Below are positions 19,101 through 26,083 of a stretch of 64,000 bases of DNA, in pieces. This stretch comes from Ensifer adhaerens (GTDB taxonomy: Bacteria > Pseudomonadota > Alphaproteobacteria > Rhizobiales > Rhizobiaceae). The stretch spans positions 1 through 64,000 of the forward strand of contig NZ_LGAP01000004.1 in NCBI RefSeq assembly GCF_001270265.1, written 5' to 3'. Numbering within the stretch: the first letter of the stretch is position 1; the number at the start of each line of letters is the position of its first letter. The position numbers and the translations under genes are program-made. The notes beneath the pieces are model-generated. The model did not search any database, was not told the origin of the DNA, and worked only from the letters and a program-made list of their open reading frames with translations.

Positions 19101-20736
19101 GCTCGGTTTCGTCAACGATGTGCGCGCCGTGACGAACGGCGAAGGCGTCGATCTCGTGCTGAACTCGCTCTTCGCCGAGGCGATGGAGCAGAGCCTGGCG
19201 CTCGTCAAACCGTTCGGCCGCTTCCTCGAACTCGGCAAGCGCGACTACTACGCCGACAGCAAGATCGGCCTCAGGCCGTTCCGCCGCAATATCAGCTATT
19301 TCGGCATTGATGCGGACCAGTTGTTGGTCAATGCTCCATCCCTGACCAAGCGGATCTTCACGGAGATCGGCGCCCTGTTCGAGGACGGCAAGCTGACGCC
19401 GCTGCCATACCGCGCCTTCGACTTCGACGAGATCGGCAATGCCTTCCGCCTGATGCAGAACGCCGGTCATATCGGCAAGATCGTCGTGCTGCCGCCGATC
19501 GCCGGCAACCACCATGTCGCAACCCGGCCGCACGGCGGCGTCAAGGTCGATCCCGACGGCATGCACCTCGTCGTCGGCGGCATCGGCGGTTTTGGTCTGG
19601 CTGCCGCCAACTGGCTTGCCGAAAAGGGTGCGACAAACATCGCGCTCTGCTCGCGCCGCGGTCTTGCCGACGCCGAAACGACGGCGATGATCGAGCTTTG
19701 GGCCAAGGCCGGCATCTCGGCGACGGTTCATGCCTGCGACATCACCGATGCGACGGCTGCGGATCGCCTGCTCAAGGAATTGCGCACCATTGCACCGCTG
19801 CGCTCCATCGTTCACGCAGCGATGGTGCTCGACGACGCGCTGATCAGCAATCTCAATCGCGAGCGCAACCGGCCCGTCATCGACACGAAGGCAAAGGGTG
19901 CGGCCGTTCTTGATCAGTTGACCCGCGGCGACGCGCTCGACAACTTCATCCTGTTCTCGTCGGCAACGACGCTGGTCGGCAATCCCGGCCAGGCAAACTA
20001 TGTTGCGGCAAACGGTTATCTCGAGGGTCTTGCCCGTGCCCGGCGCGCGGAAGGACTGGCCGGCCTTGCGGTCGGGTTCGGCGCCATCGCCGACAAGGGC
20101 TATCTGGTACAGAACACCGACGTCAACGATCTGCTGGCCAAGCGTATCGGCAAGACGGCACTGAAGGCGCAGACGGCGCTCGACATGGTCGAGAGCCACC
20201 TCGCCGGCGATCCCGGCACGGTCGACGCTGCCGTCGTGATGATATCGGAGATCGACTGGTCGGCGGCCCGCAACCTGCCGGTCGCCCGCAATGCGCTCTT
20301 CGAAGTCATCCTGCGCAGCGCCGATCAGCATTCGTCCGGCGGCGAAGGCACCAAGATGGACCTCGTCGCGATGATCGAGGGCAAGTCTGCGCAGGAAGCC
20401 GAGGATATTCTCTTCGATCTGGTCGCAGGCGAAATTGCCGCCATCCTTCGCGTCTCGAAGGATACGGTCACGCGCAGCAAGGTGCTCAAGGAAATCGGCC
20501 TCGACAGCCTGATGGCCGTAGAGCTTGGAATGAGCTTCCAGCAGAACACCGGCTTCGACATGCCGCTCAGTGGCGTCGCAGACAACACGACGGTTGGCGA
20601 CGTCGCCCGTAAGCTCTATGAGAAGGTCAGCAAGCGCGACCAGGGCGAAGAAAGCGACGGTGCGGACGACAAGTTGGTCACCGAACTGGCGCAACGGCAT
20701 GTCGGCACGGCAAAGGAAAAAGCACAGAGCCAATGA
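13195..20736 (+). CDS. rkpA: RkpA, multidomain fatty acid/polyketide synthase for capsule lipid
   Basis: A 2513-residue single-chain iterative synthase; in S. meliloti RkpA is needed for K-antigen and thought to make a special acyl chain. Domains in order: ketosynthase (Cys171 in 'DTACSSSL', His306 in 'EGHGTGT', His344 in 'NIGHTEP'); acyltransferase (Ser618 in 'GHSVGEIAAA'); dehydratase (His922 in 'HVVDGKAILPG', Asp1087); a methyltransferase-like region around 1180-1500 whose SAM loop is 'RILELGSVSAGF', lacking the GxGxG pattern and probably inactive; enoylreductase (about 1795-2100, NADPH loop 'HGAAGGVGLAALQVAK'); ketoreductase ('GGIGGFG', Tyr2269); acyl carrier protein (Ser2438 in 'GLDSLMAVEL'). 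There is no thioesterase, so the chain must be released by another enzyme; rkpG overlaps the stop (ATGA). No clear Shine-Dalgarno precedes the ATG. Confidence 0.97.
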   Translation: MAVEIIGRACLAPGAESPSALFKLLRQGKCTVTSIPSDRWDVARFWHPVMGTQGKTYSFAAGVLDQLYDFDPAVFGMSQREAMYMDPQQRVLLQLAWRALEDANISTTSLHGENVGVYIGASSLDHANLTVEDPAAAGPYFMTGNTLSIVSNRISHIFGLSGPSMTVDTACSSSLVALDQAMRALNAGEIDTAIVGGVNILAHPLPFVGFAQARMLSPEGLCRAYDNDGAGYVRAEGGVVFVLRRSDRARREKDRSYARIVATGVNSAGRTNGISLPSREAQANLLRAIYEGNGIDANQVAFVEGHGTGTKVGDPAEVWSIGTVIGANRRAPVPIGSIKSNIGHTEPASGLFGMMKAIMALENNYLPASLHFDTPNEHIDFDGLNVRVTASPIELLRGKRARLAGINSFGFGGANAHVVISDPEPVSEDKINNPPSSGHVFLASAHTASSLEALLKDYKTRFANASKGEIRSMVAASGANRTHMRYRFAARSDHPEDIVRAIANHVEKPGSDIGEVGEAVTRDAKVAFVFSGNGSQWAGMGVEAFRENLHFRQCFTSVSALFKFHSDISLTELLTDPDLDKKLSDTKIAQPLLFAVQAALSDSLVAMGIKPVAVFGHSVGEIAAAYAAGALSMVDAVSIVAKRSLHQDLLAGHGTMAAVMLGEDAARAFAEARGLNELCVAAVNAHNSVTISGPAHEISAFRDAARKAKIPVQILDINYPFHHPIIDRAKDAFLSDIPDIAPRRAEVTYLSTVTGAALDGTQLDPDYWWKNVREPVRFQAAAEAAIELGCRLFVEISPRPILSSYVKETIKQAAAPGMVVPTLLRDVGETGQDPISAAMARAVAHGAIVDTARVFGKRNAAISLPSLPFEPVELRPAATTDATDLFGRTAKPYRLTGWRSDPNSGSWKNHIDAPLFPDLAEHVVDGKAILPGSGFIEIAVAAAQQFYGTDEVEITNLEIVRPLELSDSRIMELSTILSPETGDIEIRSRERLSEDDWAVHAVARSRKPLPSDERQPPSFAGMQKTATVAPAKAYDTARQFGLDYGPRFQLLAKAVAYDDRIVDVELKNPDKSGHPLVTYALNPISVDATFHGLVALFDRFTGDKSGAPYIPVRFGSVRVVNAGKPIARATIEIERVSANSIKAKFHFFDKSGEPIAYFEDCRFRRTYLRKHKTLDALSFHYETVLSDALLATTEAVARTPVTLSVISATDTGIDNTTLLFNAAIYRACQEIALKLGKGRSIVRSDGLPGDFAFQCFLASCLYVLEDAGLCEHKDGVWVVAQEFSLPSVPEILRELYGERPDRAVEAVLINNAYAEALARLDLLLAAPVGGDTEAVANVGFISDATLDHQAVHSEASRQRMALVLDAVETALRAQPAGTRLRILELGSVSAGFTRRIAALAAKYGASLSVVEPRDNTQRGLELAFENDAHVRVLKKGDLATQVSFDLAISASDRLYGLIEDDIDVRAALRSALRRSGGLVAAVGAPSLFNDFALGLSDGWFARSQTAEFPIGNLAAVPHWQKCLDDLDLREIDVTDRECASGNVIVLEARGVEAPAAAEVGANAAASAAGSYLLLQAGASKAKQPSAGAIPVDLTGDTATDTALLRNALEAFRDRPVRAVFLSSPASKSRTDDSALLQTQVLALSAVAEVLRQHIGDTDPSDDARPRLVLVAPGGAPVASRVSGATAASSGTNAGLWAFARVLQNEYEFLDVHTLDLDADLMSAEQKIAASLPLLAVSGSNREWLLEGQNGSLSEIRAVPGPTDNVHGSTASFEAATIRQRVSSQVGSIVWEESNVPSAGPGDVVVKVAATGLNFRDVMWAMGLLPEEALEDGFAGATIGMELSGHVVAVGAGVDDLSIGDAVMAIASAAFSTHAVVSRAGVARLPQSVSPVAAATVPVAFLTAYYAMVELGRIQAGETILIHGAAGGVGLAALQVAKLKGAKVIATAGTREKRRFLSMLGADHVFDSRSLGFVNDVRAVTNGEGVDLVLNSLFAEAMEQSLALVKPFGRFLELGKRDYYADSKIGLRPFRRNISYFGIDADQLLVNAPSLTKRIFTEIGALFEDGKLTPLPYRAFDFDEIGNAFRLMQNAGHIGKIVVLPPIAGNHHVATRPHGGVKVDPDGMHLVVGGIGGFGLAAANWLAEKGATNIALCSRRGLADAETTAMIELWAKAGISATVHACDITDATAADRLLKELRTIAPLRSIVHAAMVLDDALISNLNRERNRPVIDTKAKGAAVLDQLTRGDALDNFILFSSATTLVGNPGQANYVAANGYLEGLARARRAEGLAGLAVGFGAIADKGYLVQNTDVNDLLAKRIGKTALKAQTALDMVESHLAGDPGTVDAAVVMISEIDWSAARNLPVARNALFEVILRSADQHSSGGEGTKMDLVAMIEGKSAQEAEDILFDLVAGEIAAILRVSKDTVTRSKVLKEIGLDSLMAVELGMSFQQNTGFDMPLSGVADNTTVGDVARKLYEKVSKRDQGEESDGADDKLVTELAQRHVGTAKEKAQSQ

Positions 20737-22148
20737 GCACGAACGGAAACGGTCCCGGCTCATCCAAGATGACCAGCAGCCTCAAGGAGAACCTGCTGGA
20801 CCGGATGAGAAACACGCATCAATCCTCCGAGCGCAATCGCATGGCGCGTTCTGAGCGGGAGATGCCGCCGCCGGCCCGCCGGCAACAGGCCCGTTTCGAG
20901 GATCTGCCGGAGTACAAGCAGGTTCTGACCCAGAAGTTCGCAAGCGAGCAGCTCGGTATCGCCAACCCGTTCTACCGCGCCCATCAGACCGCGGCTGGAG
21001 CCACCACCATCATCGACGGCCGCAAGTTGATCAACTTCGCGTCCTATGACTATCTCGGCCTCAACCGGCACGCGGAAGTGCTGGCGAGGGCTCGGGAAAC
21101 CGTCGAGACGTTCGGTATATCCGCCTCGGCCAGTCGGCTCGTCGCGGGCGAGCGACCAGTGCATGTCGAATTGGAAGAAAAGATCGCGCGCTTCTACGGC
21201 GTCGATGCGGCCGTCTGCTTCGTCAGCGGCTATCTCACCAATGTCGCGGCCATCAGCTGCCTGATGGGACCGAAGGATCTTGTCGTCCACGACGAGTTCA
21301 TTCACAACAGCGCGCTTGCCGGCATCAAGCTCTCCGGCGCCACGCGCCGACTGTTCAAGCACAATGACGCGAGCGACCTGGAACATGTGCTGCGCACGGT
21401 CTCGGGCGATTATCGCCGCATCCTGGTCATCGTCGAGGGCATCTACTCGATGGACGGCGACATCGCCGACCTGCCGGCGCTTTTGAAGCTCAAGGCCGAG
21501 TATGGCTTTTGGCTGATGGTCGACGAGGCCCATTCGCTGGGGGTCGTCGGCAAACATGGCCGTGGCCTTGCCGAGCACTTCGGCGTCGATCCGAATGAGA
21601 TCGACATCTGGATGGGAACGCTGTCGAAAACGACATCCAGTTGCGGCGGATACATCGCCGGAAGCGAAGCGCTCGTTGCCGTGCTCAAGGCGTCTGCCGG
21701 AGGCTTCGTCTACAGCGTCGGCCTCGCACCCGTTCTGGCCGCCTCGGCAACCGCCAGCCTCGACGTGCTAACACGAGAACCGTCGCGCACTGCCGCCCTC
21801 AGACGCAATGGCGCGCTCTTCCTGAAGCTTGCCAAGGAGGCGGGTCTGGATACGGGCCTCAGCAGCGGCTTTTCGGTGGTGCCGGTGCTGGTCGGGGATT
21901 CCCTGCGCGCGGTGCAGTTGTCCAACGATCTGCTTGCGGCTGGCGTCAATGCGCTGCCGATCATCCACCCGGCCGTTCCCGAAGGACTGGCGCGCTTACG
22001 CTTCTTCATCACCAGCGACCACACCGAAGAGCAGATCCGCAAGACGGTGACCCTGACGGCGGAACGCCTGAAGGATCTGACCGAACGCAACTTCGGCCTC
22101 GGCGGCATCGATATCGACCAGATGATGAAGGCGCTCTCGGCGCGCTGA
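20733..22148 (+). CDS. rkpG: RkpG, alpha-oxoamine synthase family acyltransferase
   Basis: A 471-residue PLP enzyme of the family of 8-amino-7-oxononanoate synthase, 2-amino-3-ketobutyrate CoA ligase and serine palmitoyltransferase, which condense an acyl thioester with an amino acid and lose CO2. The PLP lysine is Lys299 in 'GTLSKTTSSCGGYIAG'; Asp264 and His267 ('MVDEAHSLGVVG') contact the cofactor; 'FASYDYLGL' and 'VEGIYSMDGDIADL' are family blocks. An extra polar, basic leader of about 50 residues precedes the catalytic domain. Its ATG overlaps the rkpA stop, so it is translationally coupled to the synthase that probably supplies its acyl-ACP. Family chemistry predicts release of the chain as an alpha-amino ketone. 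The amino-acid substrate is unknown. Confidence 0.95.
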   Translation: MSTNGNGPGSSKMTSSLKENLLDRMRNTHQSSERNRMARSEREMPPPARRQQARFEDLPEYKQVLTQKFASEQLGIANPFYRAHQTAAGATTIIDGRKLINFASYDYLGLNRHAEVLARARETVETFGISASASRLVAGERPVHVELEEKIARFYGVDAAVCFVSGYLTNVAAISCLMGPKDLVVHDEFIHNSALAGIKLSGATRRLFKHNDASDLEHVLRTVSGDYRRILVIVEGIYSMDGDIADLPALLKLKAEYGFWLMVDEAHSLGVVGKHGRGLAEHFGVDPNEIDIWMGTLSKTTSSCGGYIAGSEALVAVLKASAGGFVYSVGLAPVLAASATASLDVLTREPSRTAALRRNGALFLKLAKEAGLDTGLSSGFSVVPVLVGDSLRAVQLSNDLLAAGVNALPIIHPAVPEGLARLRFFITSDHTEEQIRKTVTLTAERLKDLTERNFGLGGIDIDQMMKALSAR

Positions 22149-22199
22149 GGACGACGTGCAGGCGCCCTCTGGGGCCGGATGCCGCGGACGGAAACCTGA

Positions 22200-23018
22200 A
22201 TGACCCATGTGATCATCACTGGCGGCTCGAGCGGCATAGGGCTGGCGATCGCATCGATCTATGCCGGTCGCGGCGCACGTCTTTCGCTGATCGCCCGCTC
22301 GGGCGAGATCCTGAAACGCGCGCAGGACGAACTCGCCTCAAAGTCGACAAGTGCCGGCGATGTCCGGATTGAGACTGCGGATGTTGCGAAGGAAGACGAA
22401 GTCACCGCGGCCATCCATCGCTGCGAAGCCGAATTCGGACCCTGCGACATCCTGGTGACCTCAGCCGGCGTCGTCGAGCCGGGCCGGTTCGAGGACCTTC
22501 CCAGCGCCGCCTTCCAGCGCCAGATGGAGACGAATTTCTCCGGTACCGTTCATGCGGTTCGCGCCGTCTACGCCGGCATGAAACAGCGCCAGCGCGGAAA
22601 GATCATGATGATCTCTTCAGGCGCCGGCCTTCTCGGCGTCTATGGCTACTCGGCCTATTGCGCCTCGAAGTTCGCACTCCACGGCTTTGCCCAGGCGCTT
22701 CGCTCCGAGGCGCGCGCGCATGGGATAGATGTCTCCATCTGCTTTCCGCCCGACACTCAGACACCGCAGTTCCAGCGTGAGCTTGCCTTTAGGCCCCCCG
22801 AGGCTGCGGCCGTCATGGGCACGGTCAGCCCCTGGCCCGCAGAAGCGGTTGCCCGAAAGGTCGTTGCCGGCATCGAGCGCGGGCGGTTCGAAGTCTATTT
22901 CGGCCCGACACTTTTTCTTCTCGGCCGGTTCGGCCCGGCTGTCAGACCGCTTCTCAATTGGTGGTTCGATCGAGCAATCGGCCGCAGTAGCGGTGGAGTA
23001 TCAAAGGGCGGTCGGTGA
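22200..23018 (+). CDS. rkpH: RkpH, SDR related to 3-ketodihydrosphingosine reductase
   Basis: A 272-residue short-chain dehydrogenase. The NADP loop is 'TGGSSGIG', the structural 'VTSAGV' and the catalytic Ser ('MMISSGAG') and 'YSAYCASK' (Tyr/Lys) are all present. The segment 'ISICFPPDTQTP'-like ('VSICFPPDTQTPQF') is the signature of 3-ketodihydrosphingosine reductases rather than of ordinary fatty-acid ketoreductases. A hydrophobic C-terminal region near 'PTLFLLGRFGPAVRPLLNWW' may associate with the membrane, as in those enzymes. It follows rkpG by 51 bp. I infer that it reduces the ketone left by RkpG. The family-level similarity is read from motifs only. Confidence 0.93.
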   Translation: MTHVIITGGSSGIGLAIASIYAGRGARLSLIARSGEILKRAQDELASKSTSAGDVRIETADVAKEDEVTAAIHRCEAEFGPCDILVTSAGVVEPGRFEDLPSAAFQRQMETNFSGTVHAVRAVYAGMKQRQRGKIMMISSGAGLLGVYGYSAYCASKFALHGFAQALRSEARAHGIDVSICFPPDTQTPQFQRELAFRPPEAAAVMGTVSPWPAEAVARKVVAGIERGRFEVYFGPTLFLLGRFGPAVRPLLNWWFDRAIGRSSGGVSKGGR

Positions 23019-23073
23019 CAGCGCTTGTGCGCGCCAACGATAGGATCTAAGTGTCAGGCGGACGCCGTGCTGC

Positions 23074-24708
23074 ATGAGGCGGCGTTGGCGTGCAAGAAAG
23101 CATGAAGGTTTCCGCTTGGCGTTGCTCCCCTTTCAATTGCACGACTATCCGATAACGCTGACGGTCTGTTGTTTCATCTTGTCCTGCGCGGTGATCTTCT
23201 TCACCGACCGCTTCGCACTGCCAAAGCGTGAGCGCCGGGCAAACCCCTCTCCTTTTGGGCGCAGGCAGGACATGATCGACGTGATCGCCCGCCTGCCGGT
23301 CATCGCGCTGGTGTTTGCCGGCTTCTTCGCAGGCTCCTGGCGGCCGCTCTATGCCGCCGCCGGCACGATGAGCTTCTTCATCATCTTCACCGGGATTTCC
23401 CGGGCCAAGTTCAAGTTCATCCGCGAACCGCTGATTTTCTCCGACATCGCCCTCGTCGTCGACGTCTTCAAATACAAGACGATCTTCTACGCCAGCTCGC
23501 TGAACATCGTGTTCTGGACCGTCGCCTTTCTCTATGTCTTCGGCGTTTCCGGGCTCTACCTCTATTTCGAGCCAACGGTTTTGCCCAACAGCGGCAAGGC
23601 TTTCTGGATCCTGGTGATGGTGGCAGTCGCTGCCGGACCGTGGCTTCTCTTGTTCTACGGCCCGGTGAACCGACCGACGGCGGCGCTCGTCCAGAGGCTC
23701 GTCAAGGTGCTCGACGTCAAGATGAACACGGTGCGCTTCGGTACCTTCGGATCGGTGATCTTCCGCTTCATCATCTGGCTCGGCGTCAAGCGGGAGAAGA
23801 TCGTCGCCGAACTGTCGGAAATCGTCAGGGCCGCCGTCCAGGACCTGATCGGTGACGACGGCTCGCCACTGATCGTCGTCTGGCAATCGGAGTCCTTCAT
23901 CGACATGCGGCATTTCGGCGTCGACACGCTGAAGATGCCGACACTCGACCGATTGCGGCGCCAGGCTGCCCAATGGGGGCGTCTCAGCAGTGTCTTCGAA
24001 GGCGGCTATACGCTGCGCACGGAATTTGCCGTCATCAGCGGCCTTGTGCCCGACGATATCCACGTGGATGCGAGCTACCCCTATTTGCGCGCATCACACT
24101 ATTCCGACGTGGTCTGGCCGGGCAAGATGAAGCGCGCCGGCTGGCACACCCATTTCATGCATCCCTATGACCGCACGTTCTTCCTGCGCCACAAGGCCAT
24201 GCCGCAGCTCGGCTTCGCCGAGCTCACGATGCTCGATGGCTTCGACCATGTGCCTGCTCGCGACGGGCCATACGTCTCCGACGAGAAGCTCGCCACCAAG
24301 GTCATCGACGCCTGCGAGCAACTGCCGGAAGACAAGAGCGGTTTCGTTTTCGTCGCTTCGATGGCAAACCACGGCCCCTGGGAACCGGGCCGCGTTGGCG
24401 ACCTCACCAATCCGGTGGACATCTATCTGGCGATCCTGGAGCAATCGGATGCGGCGCTGAAGCAACTGACCGACCGGCTCGACAAGCTCGACCGGCCCGT
24501 CTGGTTCGTCTTTTATGGTGATCATGCGCCGCTTTTGAAATCGTTCGCCGACCCCTTCCCGGATCCGCGCACGGACTATCTCATCGTGCCGCTCGCCAAG
24601 GCGAAATCGACGCATCATCGACCGACCGAACCACGGGACGTGGCGGCGTGGGATCTGATCGAGGCGCTGCTCAACCACGCCAACCTCAAGAAGGACACGC
24701 TGCGTTAG
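23074..24708 (+). CDS. rkpI: RkpI, membrane sulfatase-fold (LtaS/phosphoglycerol transferase-like) protein
   Basis: A 544-residue inner-membrane protein. About five hydrophobic segments lie in the first 200 residues (for example around 'ITLTVCCFILSCAVIFF' and 'VIALVFAGFFAGSW'), followed by a periplasmic alkaline-phosphatase/sulfatase-fold domain. Active-site blocks are 'VWQSESF', 'GGYTLRTEFAVISGL' (nucleophile Thr about residue 313, aligned with GRTVRSEF of phosphoglycerol transferases), 'FVASMANHGPW' and 'FYGDHAPLL'. The family moves phosphoglycerol or phosphoethanolamine groups from phospholipids onto glycopolymers or glycolipids. RkpI is needed for K-antigen in S. meliloti; its reaction there is not established to my knowledge. 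The start is weakly supported. Confidence 0.93.
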   Translation: MRRRWRARKHEGFRLALLPFQLHDYPITLTVCCFILSCAVIFFTDRFALPKRERRANPSPFGRRQDMIDVIARLPVIALVFAGFFAGSWRPLYAAAGTMSFFIIFTGISRAKFKFIREPLIFSDIALVVDVFKYKTIFYASSLNIVFWTVAFLYVFGVSGLYLYFEPTVLPNSGKAFWILVMVAVAAGPWLLLFYGPVNRPTAALVQRLVKVLDVKMNTVRFGTFGSVIFRFIIWLGVKREKIVAELSEIVRAAVQDLIGDDGSPLIVVWQSESFIDMRHFGVDTLKMPTLDRLRRQAAQWGRLSSVFEGGYTLRTEFAVISGLVPDDIHVDASYPYLRASHYSDVVWPGKMKRAGWHTHFMHPYDRTFFLRHKAMPQLGFAELTMLDGFDHVPARDGPYVSDEKLATKVIDACEQLPEDKSGFVFVASMANHGPWEPGRVGDLTNPVDIYLAILEQSDAALKQLTDRLDKLDRPVWFVFYGDHAPLLKSFADPFPDPRTDYLIVPLAKAKSTHHRPTEPRDVAAWDLIEALLNHANLKKDTLR

Positions 24709-24721
24709 CGGCGGCGAGACG

Positions 24722-26050
24722 ATGGAGAACGCTGCGTTTAACACTCGCGTGTCAGCCGATCGGCCAAGCCGGCGGGTATTCCTGTTCCTGCAAGGCCCCT
24801 CATCGCCGATCTTCCGCAAGATCGCCGATCTGCTCGAAGGCTACGGCCACGCCTGCCTGCGGATAAACCTCAACGTCGGCGACCAGATCTTCTGGCGACG
24901 CAAGGGTGCCTACAACTACCGCGGAAAATCGGAAGATTGGTCGGTATACCTGGAACGCTTTATCGGCGTCCACCAGGTCACCGATATGATCCTGCTTGGA
25001 GAAGAGCGCCCCTATCACCAGGCCGCCACCGCTGCCGCACGGCGCGCCGGCGTCGCAATCGCCATCGTCGAGATGGGCTATCTCAGACCCGACTGGTTGA
25101 CGCTGGAGCGCGACGGCATGTCGTCGAATTCGCACTTTCCCGCCAATGCCGTCCACATCGTCGAAGCAGCAAGGAACTTGCCGGAACCGGATTGGCGCAA
25201 GCATTACAGCCAGACCTTTCTGGCCGACGCCAGCTACGATCTTCTCTACAACCTACCCAACGTCTTTCTGTGGTTCCTCTTTCCGCACTATCGCCGTCAC
25301 GCGATCTTTCATCCGCTTGCCGAATATGCCGGCTGGATCCGCCGCCTTCTCACCGACAAGCGGCGCAGTGCCGAAGCCGAGAAAACTGTGCGTGCTCTGC
25401 TTTCGGAGCACACGCCCTATTTCGTCTATCCGCTGCAGCTCGAAACCGATTTCCAGTTGCGGGCCCACTCGCCGTTCCACAGCCAGAAGGACGCAATCGA
25501 CGAGGTCATGCGCTCGTTTGCAGCCCATGCGGCTGAGGACCACAGACTGGTTTTCAAGGTTCACCCGCTCGACAACGACCTCATCGCCTGGCGCAAGTTC
25601 ATCGATGAGAAGGCGACGGCGCTTGGGCTGACCGGGCGCGTCTTTTATCTCGATGGCGGTAATCTGGATGTGCTGGCAGATGCCAGCGCGGGCATGGTCA
25701 CAGTCAACTCGACCGCCGGTCTGCATGCGCTGAAACAGGGGCGGCCAGTCAAGGTGCTCGGTACGGCTGTGTTCGATATAGCCGGTTTGACGGACCCACA
25801 GCCGCTGGAGGATTTCTGGCAAAGGCCAACAGCGCCCGACGCCGAGGTGAGCACCGCCATGTTCCGGCTGCTTGCCGCTTCGATCCAGGTGCGCGGCAAT
25901 CTCTATTCAAAAGCGGGGACCGATGCAGGCGCGCTCGCAATCGCCGAGCGTCTGCACGAAAACACCGTCAATCAGCCCGGCGGCTTCGTCGATCCACCGC
26001 CACGCCGGAAGCCGCAGAAAAGACAACGGCCAGCCTCGCTATCCGCTTAA
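24722..26050 (+). CDS. rkpJ: RkpJ, KpsS/LipB-like capsule polysaccharide modification protein
   Basis: A 442-residue cytosolic protein of the KpsS (Capsule_synth) family; E. coli KpsS adds the first beta-Kdo to lyso-phosphatidylglycerol to make the capsule lipid terminus. Seen are the N-terminal 'VFLFLQGPSSPIFRKIADLL', 'LRINLNVGDQ', the basic 'FVYPLQLETDFQLRAHSPF', 'VFKVHPLDND' (conserved HP site) and 'VTVNSTAGLHALKQGRPVKV', the hallmark C-terminal motif. The tail is proline/arginine-rich. It is 13 bp after rkpI and ends the operon, convergent with kpsF, which would provide the arabinose-5-phosphate needed for Kdo. Confidence 0.93.
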   Translation: MENAAFNTRVSADRPSRRVFLFLQGPSSPIFRKIADLLEGYGHACLRINLNVGDQIFWRRKGAYNYRGKSEDWSVYLERFIGVHQVTDMILLGEERPYHQAATAAARRAGVAIAIVEMGYLRPDWLTLERDGMSSNSHFPANAVHIVEAARNLPEPDWRKHYSQTFLADASYDLLYNLPNVFLWFLFPHYRRHAIFHPLAEYAGWIRRLLTDKRRSAEAEKTVRALLSEHTPYFVYPLQLETDFQLRAHSPFHSQKDAIDEVMRSFAAHAAEDHRLVFKVHPLDNDLIAWRKFIDEKATALGLTGRVFYLDGGNLDVLADASAGMVTVNSTAGLHALKQGRPVKVLGTAVFDIAGLTDPQPLEDFWQRPTAPDAEVSTAMFRLLAASIQVRGNLYSKAGTDAGALAIAERLHENTVNQPGGFVDPPPRRKPQKRQRPASLSA

Positions 26051-26083
26051 GCCGGCCGTCGGAGTGCGGGAAGTACACAGGGA

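Noticed and set aside
18445-20763. A 772-codon open frame antisense to the ER-KR-ACP part of rkpA
   Set aside because: Same reason: shadow of a clearly functional gene, low-complexity acidic/basic composition.
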